A stretch of 64,000 nucleotides of DNA. Source: Desulfuromonadaceae bacterium (GTDB lineage: Bacteria; Desulfobacterota; Desulfuromonadia; Geobacterales; Pseudopelobacteraceae). Where the stretch lies: contig JAQTQX010000009.1 of the NCBI GenBank assembly GCA_028712075.1, forward strand, positions 1 through 64,000, read 5' to 3'. The notes under the pieces are model-generated. The model had not been told where the DNA came from and ran no database searches. It saw nothing but the letters and a program-made list of their open reading frames with translations. This document shows, piece by piece, positions 8,062-14,607 of the stretch. A program made the position numbers and the translations under genes. Each line of letters starts with the position of its first letter. Positions within the stretch are counted from its first letter, which is position 1.

Positions 8062-8120
8062 TTGACAAAAGAATATTTTGTATGCAATCGTACAATTTAG
8101 TGTACTTTTAAATACAATTT
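8062..8120 (+). promoter_or_regulatory. Promoter region with TTGTA/TACAA dyad
   Basis: TTGACA at 8062-8067 could be a -35 box. An inverted repeat TTGTA (8078-8082) / TACAA (8091-8095) follows, and related TGTAC and ATACAA blocks recur to 8118. The layout suggests an operator upstream of the two-gene module at 8140-9391, possibly bound by one of its products. Confidence 0.4.
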
Positions 8121-8139
8121 ATTGCCTAAGAGTGTACGC

Positions 8140-8727
8140 ATGGAATACAGACTTAACAAAGATCATCTTCTTAACGTCATGGAAGAGTGGAACCGTTTCC
8201 TTAAACGCAAGGTTCATCTGATCGCGTGTGGAGGGACGGCCATGACCTTGTCTGGGGTCAAGCCATCGACCAAAGATGTTGATTTCATGGTCCCGAATAT
8301 TCAGGAGCATCAGTATCTGATAAAGCAACTCAGGGAGCTGGAGTATGAACCGGTCACCGGTTTTGGCTGGAAGCGCGCCGGTGAAATTTTCCAATTTGAT
8401 ATTTTTCGTGGCAATTTCATTCACACGACAGAGCTGCTGACGTCGCCATTGGAAAAAGATGGCAACAGTCCGCTCAAGGAATATTCTCATCTATACCTCG
8501 GGATTTTGAACGACTACGATCTTATCTCCAGCAAGCTGATGCGCGGGACCAGGGTCGATTTCGATGACTGCCTGAGTCTGGCTGAAGCGCACAGGGCGGA
8601 TCTTGATATTGACCGGCTGGCGGGACATTTTAACGAGCTGGTAAGCTTTGACGTCGCGGAAGCGCGGCTGCGACCGCATATGCAGTACTTCCTTGAGTTG
8701 CTGCAAAAGAGAGGTCTGTATGACTGA
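8140..8727 (+). CDS. DUF6036-like nucleotidyltransferase
   Basis: A 195-residue protein from the ATG at 8140; a TTG six codons earlier is possible but less likely. It carries the minimal-nucleotidyltransferase signature: ACGGTAMTLSG followed by DVDFMV, so GG(T)-X-DxD, and later GEIFQFDIFRG with a third acidic residue. It is related to AbiEii/DUF6036 proteins that act as toxins or antitoxins. It ends in an 8-base overlap with the next gene (ATGACTGA), indicating strict co-translation. Biochemical role unknown; an abortive-infection or toxin-antitoxin role is inferred. Confidence 0.75.
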   Translation: MEYRLNKDHLLNVMEEWNRFLKRKVHLIACGGTAMTLSGVKPSTKDVDFMVPNIQEHQYLIKQLRELEYEPVTGFGWKRAGEIFQFDIFRGNFIHTTELLTSPLEKDGNSPLKEYSHLYLGILNDYDLISSKLMRGTRVDFDDCLSLAEAHRADLDIDRLAGHFNELVSFDVAEARLRPHMQYFLELLQKRGLYD

Positions 8728-9391
8728 CGCAAAACTTATGAAGAGTTTGAGCAGGCTCGGCTTACCGATGTTCGAACCGAGTGAAGAACTGGATGTCAAC
8801 GAAACACTGGCAGAGGTGGTGAAGAGCCGGGACACCAGGCTTTGGGAGGGGTTTCCCGTACTGCTGGCAAATGCCGCCGACACCTACCAGTTTGCGTATG
8901 ATCTGGTTGAGAAGCATCTGCCCGCCCAGGAAGACAAGGATCGTTTTCATCGGCTCCTGCTGTTGTCGTTGTCGCTCTATTCTTTCTATCACTTGAGTTT
9001 TTCCTGGTCGAGCAGGTACAAGAAGCAGCTCTCAAGTGATGATGCCACCCTGGTGAAACAGTGGCGCAACGACCTTGCCCGCAACCGGACTCTCGCGTGG
9101 GGTGATGTGGATCTCGACCCGGAACGGTTGAAGGGGTTATTTGAACTCTATTTTGAGCAGAATGCCGACAAGAGCAGACAGCGCAGGGAGAAGTACGAGG
9201 AGTATTCCCTGGCCTTTGCACTGTCGCAGATGTTTTCGCCGAAGCAGAAGGAATTGTTTAAGAAGAGGCTGGAAGGGTTGCCCCTGACAAAGACGGAACA
9301 GGAGTATTATTCCCGTTCGGTGAAGAAAAAGGTGGTCGCGCTGGCAAACGCGGAACTGCATGGTCTTGCGCGGAAGTTGTTGGAGAAATAA
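8720..9391 (+). CDS. Partner protein of the nucleotidyltransferase, unknown family
   Basis: A 223-residue soluble protein. The start at 8720 is preferred because AAGAGAGGT precedes it and it overlaps the upstream stop. The N-terminal half contains a hydrophobic helical core (RFHRLLLLSLSLYSFYHLSFSW). The C-terminal third is strongly basic and helical (SPKQKELFKKRLEGL, SRSVKKKVVALANAEL), suggesting nucleic-acid contact. I do not recognise a domain. Its 3' end and terminator are repeated three more times upstream as decayed relics, so this gene or its relatives have been recurrent residents of the locus. Confidence 0.75.
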   Translation: MTDAKLMKSLSRLGLPMFEPSEELDVNETLAEVVKSRDTRLWEGFPVLLANAADTYQFAYDLVEKHLPAQEDKDRFHRLLLLSLSLYSFYHLSFSWSSRYKKQLSSDDATLVKQWRNDLARNRTLAWGDVDLDPERLKGLFELYFEQNADKSRQRREKYEEYSLAFALSQMFSPKQKELFKKRLEGLPLTKTEQEYYSRSVKKKVVALANAELHGLARKLLEK

Positions 9392-9416
9392 GTGCTTTGG
9401 TTTGGTGGTAAACAGC

Positions 9417-9441
9417 AAAGGCGGCCGATTGGCCGCCTTTT
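9417..9441 (+). terminator. Rho-independent terminator
   Basis: A perfect 10-bp stem AAAGGCGGCC / GGCCGCCTTT with loop GATT, followed by T, ends the nucleotidyltransferase module. The same hairpin in varying states of decay ends each of the three upstream relics. Confidence 0.9.
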
Positions 9442-9605
9442 GTAGTAATAAAATAAATCTGTCCCGCATTTTTCTTGTTATTCCAAAGAGATGGTGGACA
9501 GCTTACAATGCCCGATACTTTCGGGAATTATAATTGTCGTCAGTCGGGAGTTCTAATTGTCGCTCATCATTTTGTAGTAAATAAATAAATCTGCCCCGTT
9601 TTTTT
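9438..9605. repeat. Direct repeat pair with IS21-like inner repeats
   Basis: Two ~36-base direct repeats (9438-9473 and 9570-9605), sharing TTTTGTAGTAA, AATAAATCTG and CCCG plus a T-run, bracket ~96 bases. Inside are two tandem units of the form CGGGA-TT-TAATTGTCG (about 9523-9543 and 9546-9564). Multiple short repeats of that type are typical of the ends of IS21-family elements, so this may be an IS terminus left after excision or deletion. No transposase gene is present. Confidence 0.45.
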
Positions 9606-9632
9606 GGTCCTGAAAAAAATTTACATCTTAAC

Positions 9633-9660
9633 TTGACTTGTTGCCCATTTTGGTTAGATA
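9633..9660 (+). promoter_or_regulatory. Promoter of the AT-rich ATPase module
   Basis: TTGACT (9633-9638), 16 bases, TAGATA (9655-9660) reads as a sigma-70 promoter about 75 bases before the ATG at 9734. GGGGAG lies five bases before that ATG. Confidence 0.5.
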
Positions 9661-9733
9661 ATCAATCAAGAGACTACGTTTATGATGTCTTATACGCAAT
9701 TAGCGACAACAAGTTTTTAAGAAAGGGGAGATT

Positions 9734-10873
9734 ATGCTCCTGACATTTGGTGCAAATAATTTTTTTTCATTCAATGAAGGTTTCGATATATCGCTGGAGC
9801 TTGGCGTAAAATGTCCTAACACTATATCAAAAGGAAGGCAGGTCTCAAATCTTTTATGTGTAAAAGGTGCGAATGCTTCAGGAAAAACGAACGTACTAAA
9901 AACGCTTAGTTTTTTGCAATTTTTTTGCTGTAATTCTTTTGCAATGAAGCCAGAAAATGAAATACAAATTGCATCATTTTTTATGAATGAGAAACCAACA
10001 AGTGTTTTTTGTAATTTCAAAGTAAACAATATTGCTTATCATTATGAGGTAGAACTAACGCCTAAAGAAATTATATTTGAGAAGTTGTCTCGAAAATCAA
10101 TCCGGCTATCACCTGTTTTTGAAAGACGTGGCAACAAATTGATATATTGCAGCAAAGAATTCGGTGAGTTAAAGAATGTAAAACAACGCTCAAATGCTTC
10201 GTTGATTAGTACTGCAAATCAATATGAAGTAAAGGCTATGTCAAGTATTTATAATTTTTTCGCAAGTATTATAACAAATGTAAGTTCATTCGGTAAATTT
10301 GACTTTTCATCTGACTATAGAAATACCTCAAAATACTACAAAGAAAATCCTGAAATTTTTGCAGAGGCAGTTAGTATAATAAAAACCTTTGATCTTGGGA
10401 TCACTAACGTTGAAATTAATGCAGCTACTAATGAAGATGGAAGTGAGTATTATTTCCCTACATTTAATCATGAAACCAAGGTACAACGAAAATGGCTTGT
10501 ATTCCATAACGAGTCATTAGGTACGCAAACTTTATATAGAACACTCCCCTACTTCATCTATGCTCTCAATGCTGGTGGCATACTTGTGATGGACGAGTTT
10601 GATACAGATTACCACCCCCACATGCTTCAACTTTTAATTAGTTATTTTGACAGTGAAGCTAATAATAAAAAAAATGCTCAGCTAGTTTTTTCTACCCACA
10701 ACACTGAAATACTTGATTATATGGGTAAGTACCGAACAGTACTCGTCAACAAAGACTCTAGTGAAAGTTATGCATATAGACTAGATGAAATTCCTGGCGA
10801 CATCATCAGAAATGACAGGCCTATTTCTCCCGTCTATAATTCTGGGAGAATCGGGGGTGTTCCCAGAATATGA
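9734..10873 (+). CDS. COG1106-type AAA ATPase (RloA/AbiL-like)
   Basis: A 379-residue ABC/SMC-like ATPase. The entry MLLTFGANNFFSFNEG is the COG1106 hallmark. Walker A is GANASGKT at 45-52, Walker B is ILVMDEFD and the switch histidine is in STHNTEIL. It has no TOPRIM or nuclease domain, so a partner must act. The gene and the next one are visibly AT-rich and rich in rare-looking codons compared with their neighbours, indicating transfer. Ribosome-binding site and promoter are good. COG1106 ATPases commonly work in phage-defence pairs; that role is inferred here. Confidence 0.85.
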   Translation: MLLTFGANNFFSFNEGFDISLELGVKCPNTISKGRQVSNLLCVKGANASGKTNVLKTLSFLQFFCCNSFAMKPENEIQIASFFMNEKPTSVFCNFKVNNIAYHYEVELTPKEIIFEKLSRKSIRLSPVFERRGNKLIYCSKEFGELKNVKQRSNASLISTANQYEVKAMSSIYNFFASIITNVSSFGKFDFSSDYRNTSKYYKENPEIFAEAVSIIKTFDLGITNVEINAATNEDGSEYYFPTFNHETKVQRKWLVFHNESLGTQTLYRTLPYFIYALNAGGILVMDEFDTDYHPHMLQLLISYFDSEANNKKNAQLVFSTHNTEILDYMGKYRTVLVNKDSSESYAYRLDEIPGDIIRNDRPISPVYNSGRIGGVPRI

Positions 10874-11373
10874 ATAAATTTGACAACTCAAAAACAAAAC
10901 AATTCATCAAAAGTCTATCAAGTCTTTGTAGTTTGGAAGCAGATGATAATGACCTTGTGATAAGGTCAAAATTCAACTTTTCATACTTTGATCCAAGCCA
11001 ACAAGCAGGGCAAGATTTTAATGATTGGTCTCCCCAACAGCAATGTTGCTTATTGAATCGGCTTAAAGAATATACAACAAAACCTCTTGAGTATTGGAGA
11101 AATGAACGTGTTGGTAAAGGAGGGTTGAAAATGCTTGCAAACTATGGAGCTTTTCCCGCTAAATCTTCATTTACTCATCCAAAGCACGTGCCACATCAAG
11201 CTGAGTGGGCACGTTTCAGACTCGGCTCCAAGCTCAGATTGATTGGATTTACTGTCCCGGCCGAATTGCATAGAATCCCACACAATAAATTAAACGAACT
11301 TTTTGATAAAAACACTTTTTATGTAGTTTTTTTAGATAGAGAACATAGATTTTATATAAAAGAGGATGATTAG
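10870..11373 (+). CDS. Partner of the COG1106 ATPase, RelE-like C-terminus
   Basis: A 167-residue protein whose ATG overlaps the ATPase stop (ATGA). The middle contains FNDWSPQQQCCLLNRLKEYTTKPLEYW. The C-terminal ~60 residues, AEWARFRLGSKLRLIGF then TFYVVFLDREHRFY, follow the R-x-R/strand/FxVVFxDxxH pattern of RelE/ParE-fold nucleases. It is not the usual RloB partner, and I see no HNH or PD-(D/E)XK motif. I infer an effector with an RNase-like fold controlled by the ATPase; the family is not one I can name. Confidence 0.65.
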   Translation: MNKFDNSKTKQFIKSLSSLCSLEADDNDLVIRSKFNFSYFDPSQQAGQDFNDWSPQQQCCLLNRLKEYTTKPLEYWRNERVGKGGLKMLANYGAFPAKSSFTHPKHVPHQAEWARFRLGSKLRLIGFTVPAELHRIPHNKLNELFDKNTFYVVFLDREHRFYIKEDD

Positions 11374-11392
11374 CCTCAGTGCTATAATCATG

Positions 11393-11419
11393 AAGGGCGG
11401 CCACTTAAGGCCGCCCTTT
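11393..11419. terminator. Bidirectional-looking terminator
   Basis: AAGGGCGGCC (11393-11402) and GGCCGCCCTT (11409-11418) form a perfect 10-bp stem with loop ACTTAA and T/A tracts on both sides. It can end the plus-strand ATPase module and also the minus-strand dapL relic. A diverged copy follows the other dapL relic at 39102-39125. Confidence 0.85.
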
Positions 11420-11429
11420 CAATTACAAC

Positions 11430-11590
11430 CTACTTCAAATTCTTCTTAATCCTCTCCACCGCCTCAATCACATTCCTGCGATGACCGAAAGCCGACAACC
11501 AGGAGTACCCTTCCCCTCTCGGGCCGAAACCGGCCCCCGGAGTGCCGACCACGTTGCATTCGTTGATTGATATGTCGAAGAAAGAAATGA
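11430..11590 (-). pseudogene. dapL: Relic of dapL 3' end
   Basis: The minus strand reads [18 protein letters not shown] and [18 protein letters not shown] before a stop: this is the C-terminus of LL-diaminopimelate aminotransferase (lysine and peptidoglycan synthesis), about 50 of ~410 residues. The rest of the enzyme is absent, so this is a non-functional 3' fragment with its terminator. A second, more decayed fragment of the same end is at 39128-39206, and both share the unusual [12 protein letters not shown] variant, so they derive from one copy. Confidence 0.75.
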
Positions 11591-11596
11591 CCACGT

Positions 11597-11640
11597 CAGC
11601 GCCCGCCGCAACAGTATTAACAAACACACAAAAGGTCAAT
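11597..11640. repeat. 44-bp direct repeat, copy 1 (HEPN stop-codon side)
   Basis: Begins CAGCGCCCGCCGCAAC and continues ATTAACAAACAC to AGGTCAAT; it includes the stop codon of the HEPN gene (11636-11638). The matching copy is at 12379-12422, so the HEPN/MNT module lies between direct repeats. Confidence 0.75.
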
Positions 11641-12022
11641 GAAGCTCTTGGAACAGCACCAATGCAACCAGCCTGACCTCTTCCGCCAACTTTACCGCCT
11701 GCCGTGCGACTTCTTTATCCGCAGACTCACCGGGATAGCGGTACTCGACTGCATAGGCATTCAATATCGCCAAGGTAGAGCGCAGCAATTCAAGCTCCGG
11801 GTGGCGATCCTTCAGTAAATCCAGCAGCAATGAGAGATTATGGGTCTTACCGAATGGGGTTTCAGCTTCCTGCAACAGTGCTTTCAGATACTTCTCGGCG
11901 CACTGTTGGGCATGGAAACAGGCGGCATCATAGTTTGGGGCCGTGCGGGCGCGCAACTCCCGCCGGGCTGTTACCAAATCACCTTCTGCCTTATTGATCC
12001 ACTCAGTGGTGAGGGGCTGCAT
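11636..12022 (-). CDS. HEPN-domain protein (toxin of HEPN/MNT pair)
   Basis: A 128-residue HEPN protein: [16 protein letters not shown], then [21 protein letters not shown], the signature CxxxxEKxLK helix, and a late AVEYRYPGE. This is the HI0074-like group that pairs with minimal nucleotidyltransferases; in related pairs HEPN is an RNase toxin inactivated by nucleotide addition to a tyrosine. The RxxxYxRYP region is the candidate active/modification site. Its ATG lies inside the end of the MNT gene (20-base overlap). The stop codon lies in the 44-bp direct repeat. Confidence 0.85.
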   Translation of the reverse strand: MQPLTTEWINKAEGDLVTARRELRARTAPNYDAACFHAQQCAEKYLKALLQEAETPFGKTHNLSLLLDLLKDRHPELELLRSTLAILNAYAVEYRYPGESADKEVARQAVKLAEEVRLVALVLFQELH

Positions 12023-12329
12023 ACAGTTCTTTTCCCGTGATCATGATTTCGCGCAAAAAGAAATCATTCAAAGCCAGCCGTTCCTTGATCTGGCGAGATG
12101 AGCGGACCACAAGTTCAACCGGCAGGGTCGGCTTCAGGCGCGTGATGATGTCGGCGGCCACTCTTGCACCCGAAACATCCTCGGGCATAACCACCAGCAG
12201 GTCAATATCCGACTCAGTCCCGGCGCTGCCACGAGCATATGACCCGAACAAGATCACCTTTTCAGGCAAAAATTCACGAGCCATATCAGCCACAAAATTT
12301 TGTATATCCGTTAACGCTACGACACCCAT
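12003..12329 (-). CDS. Minimal nucleotidyltransferase (MNT antitoxin)
   Basis: 108 residues from the ATG at 12329, chosen because AGGAG sits nine bases upstream; earlier in-frame starts lack a ribosome-binding site. The pol-beta-type motif GSYARGSAGTESDIDLLVV supplies GSxxxG and DxD. It partners the HEPN gene it overlaps by 20 bases. In characterised HEPN/MNT systems this enzyme AMPylates the HEPN toxin; transfer of that mechanism here is inference. Confidence 0.85.
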   Translation of the reverse strand: MGVVALTDIQNFVADMAREFLPEKVILFGSYARGSAGTESDIDLLVVMPEDVSGARVAADIITRLKPTLPVELVVRSSRQIKERLALNDFFLREIMITGKELYAAPHH

Positions 12330-12360
12330 ACAATAATCTCCTGTAACGGTCATACCATAA

Positions 12361-12386
12361 AAAAAAGGGCGCTGCAATCAGCGCCC
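12361..12386 (-). terminator. Minus-strand terminator upstream of the MNT gene
   Basis: GGGCGCTG (12367-12374), loop CAAT, CAGCGCCC (12379-12386), with a run of A on the left, i.e. a U-tract on the minus-strand transcript. It ends transcription coming from the thioesterase side. Its right arm is the beginning of direct-repeat copy 2; in copy 1 only that arm exists. Confidence 0.75.
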
Positions 12387-12422
12387 GCCGCAACTGAATT
12401 AACAAACACCTAAAAAGTCAAC
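12379..12422. repeat. 44-bp direct repeat, copy 2
   Basis: Matches 11597-11640 at most positions (CAGCGCCCGCCGCAAC identical, then ATTAACAAACAC). It lies about 50 bases upstream of the MNT start, so the pair bounds the HEPN/MNT module. Confidence 0.75.
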
Positions 12423-12655
12423 CAACCATTCCCCTCACGCCGCCTTATGTCAGCACAAGGTGATAAAAAAAAGGCACTGTACCTCGAAAATCCTCCGGGT
12501 CATGGTGGAATTTCAAAGTAGTGCCCAACTTTTGTCATCCCGGCACCCGCGGTACTGAGGTTTACTGTATGTTGCCAGGGGCAGCGAAAAGAGGCAGGCA
12601 ACTTGATAAAAAGCAGCCTGCCCCCCTGTGTTGTCCCTTTAATCCGGATTCTATT
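12423..12655. other. Non-coding stretch
   Basis: No open frame with a recognisable family and no clear promoter. It lies between the HEPN/MNT module and a qorB-like relic and is probably decayed sequence. Confidence 0.4.
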
Positions 12656-12725
12656 CTACAGCATCGCCGCAATTGCCGTTGCCAACGGCCGTGGCGCGTT
12701 TGTGCACCGCCGGCTGAAACTGACA
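12656..12725 (-). pseudogene. Relic of a qorB-like gene 3' end
   Basis: The minus strand ends RPLATAIAAML-stop, matching the end of the SDR/NmrA quinone-oxidoreductase fragment at 38157 (TTPLATAIAAM). Only about 20 codons are recognisable, and the sequence runs directly into the 3' end of the thioesterase gene. Confidence 0.55.
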
Positions 12726-12738
12726 GCGCGATGCAGGT

Positions 12739-13116
12739 TCACTTTGCCGCCACGTGGTTCGTGGTCACATCGGCAATCAAGCGGTCACTCTTGCCGTAGA
12801 CGATCGTCCGTACCACATTGACCCTTTTCCCCTTCTTGACAAAGGTAGAGACCGCCCTCAACGTCCCTTCCTTCTGGTTGCTGACAAAGTTGGCATTCAG
12901 CGTTATGGCAAGCGGGAAGCCTGCCATGCCTTCTGTGGGAAGGTCTGAAGGTCCCATCGCCAGTATTGTGGCGGTGACATCCGCAAACCAGAGGATTGCC
13001 CCCCCATTGACTACACCATAGGGATTCTTCACGCCGGGCAGAATGGGCATTTCGGAAACTACCCGCTCAGATGTTCGTTCCACTACCTGGAATTCTAACT
13101 GTCCTTCAATTTTCAT
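12739..13116 (-). CDS. PaaI-type hotdog thioesterase
   Basis: A 125-residue hotdog-fold thioesterase of the PaaI/YdiI group. The catalytic region NPYGVVNGGAILWFADVTAT shows the conserved HGG-like turn as NGG, with the acidic residue of the long helix at ADVTAT. NANFVSNQKEGTLRAV and VVRTIVYGKSDRLIADVT give the later strands. It would hydrolyse acyl-CoA esters; the substrate is unknown. It stands alone downstream of the RND operon with its own GGAGA ribosome-binding site. Confidence 0.8.
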   Translation of the reverse strand: MKIEGQLEFQVVERTSERVVSEMPILPGVKNPYGVVNGGAILWFADVTATILAMGPSDLPTEGMAGFPLAITLNANFVSNQKEGTLRAVSTFVKKGKRVNVVRTIVYGKSDRLIADVTTNHVAAK

Positions 13117-13194
13117 ATGATCTCCCTGTATTTATTAGCTTAATAATTCAGGGCACTTTTCCCTGAATCTGTACCTACGTTATTTCTACATTTA

Positions 13195-14607
13195 TTACTC
13201 ACTTCCCCCGCCAAGCACCTTGTAGAGCGTGACTTGATTGCTGAGTCGCATGAGGTTGACGCTGATCAGCGCCTGCTGTGCACCGTAAAACGAGCGCTGA
13301 GAATCCAGTACGTTCAGATAGCTGGTGACACCACCGTGGTAACGGGCCTGGGCCAAGCGGTAACTCTCGGAGGTAGCCTCGGTGAGCGACTGTTGCGCCT
13401 GTAACTGTTCGCCCACCGTACCGTTCCGGGCCAAGGCATCGGCCACTTCCCGAAAAGCGCTTTGAATCGCTTTTTCATACCAGGCCAGAAAGATATCCCG
13501 GCCCCGCTCGGCTACGGTGAGGCCGGCTTTATTCCGTCCGTAATCGAAAATCGGCAGAGTGATCTGCGGGACGAATCCCCAGGCAAGGGAACCGGGTGAA
13601 AACAGTCCGCTCAGTTGGCTGCTGGAAGTCCCGATGCTCGTATTGAGAGTGATTCGCGGGAAGAAGGCGGCCCGTGCCGCGCCAATGTTGGCGTTGGCGG
13701 ATCTGAGCTGATGCTCAACCTGCATGATGTCAGGACGGCGCTGGAGCACCTCGGACGGCATTCCGGGTGGCAGCTCCCGCAGGGTTTCCACCGAACTTAA
13801 TACGGTCGGCAAAAGCTCGACCGGTATCTGAGCACCGACAACCAGGGTCAGCAGGTTTTCATCCTGAGCCACGTGTGTGGTTAAGCGGGCAACCTCCACC
13901 CGTGCCAAATCCACGCTGGTCTGAGCCTGATGCAGATCCAGTTCTGATGAGGCGCCCGCTGAAAAGCGGCTCTGGATGAGCCGGTAAGAAGCCTGCTGGC
14001 TTTCAAGGGTGTCAAGGGCCAGTTTCAGCCGCTCCCTGTCAGCGGCCAGTGTCAGGTAATTATTGGCGACCTCCGATACCAGGCTGATCTGGATACTGCG
14101 TCGCGCCTGATCGGTGGCAAGATACTGCTCCAGGGCCTGATCCTTCAAACTCCGGACACGACCGAACAAATCCAGCTCATAGGCGCTCACTCCAACATTC
14201 ACGCTGTGATTTCTGGCAATAAGAGATTGCCCGGTTCCGGAGACATCTGCCGGTAAGCGCTGGACGCTGCTGCCGGCATTGGCGTTTATTGTCGGCAGGA
14301 GAGCCGCGCGCTGAATCCCGTACAAGGCTTGAGACTTTTCCACATTCAGCGCTGCCACGCGCAAATCACGGTTGTTGGCCAGAGCCAGGGCGATCAGCTT
14401 CCGGAGCTGCGGATTGACAAAGAATTCGTTCCACTTCAGGTCTGAGGCCGCAGGATCACCCGCTTGAGCGGCGTTGTTCCTGTAGGCCGGGCCGGTGGGC
14501 CAGGTGGCGGTAACCGGCGCATCCGGCCGGGTATAGCTCGGCGCCATGGTAGTGCAGCCCGCAAGGCAGGCGCTTGCTATGCTGAAAATTGCTATTCTGC
14601 GGATCAT
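13195..14607 (-). CDS. RND efflux outer-membrane lipoprotein (NodT/OprM family)
   Basis: A 470-residue outer-membrane factor. A signal peptide ends in the lipobox LAGC, so it is lipid-anchored. Two duplicated OEP domains contain the family repeats: [15 protein letters not shown] / [16 protein letters not shown] in the first half and [28 protein letters not shown] / [15 protein letters not shown] in the second. It forms the TolC-like channel for the pump encoded by the two upstream genes; its ATG overlaps the permease stop. Confidence 0.93.
   Translation of the reverse strand: MIRRIAIFSIASACLAGCTTMAPSYTRPDAPVTATWPTGPAYRNNAAQAGDPAASDLKWNEFFVNPQLRKLIALALANNRDLRVAALNVEKSQALYGIQRAALLPTINANAGSSVQRLPADVSGTGQSLIARNHSVNVGVSAYELDLFGRVRSLKDQALEQYLATDQARRSIQISLVSEVANNYLTLAADRERLKLALDTLESQQASYRLIQSRFSAGASSELDLHQAQTSVDLARVEVARLTTHVAQDENLLTLVVGAQIPVELLPTVLSSVETLRELPPGMPSEVLQRRPDIMQVEHQLRSANANIGAARAAFFPRITLNTSIGTSSSQLSGLFSPGSLAWGFVPQITLPIFDYGRNKAGLTVAERGRDIFLAWYEKAIQSAFREVADALARNGTVGEQLQAQQSLTEATSESYRLAQARYHGGVTSYLNVLDSQRSFYGAQQALISVNLMRLSNQVTLYKVLGGGSE

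Noticed and set aside
10870..11373. RloB identity for the ATPase partner
   Set aside because: The length is right but none of the RloB sequence signatures is visible; the end resembles RelE/ParE instead.
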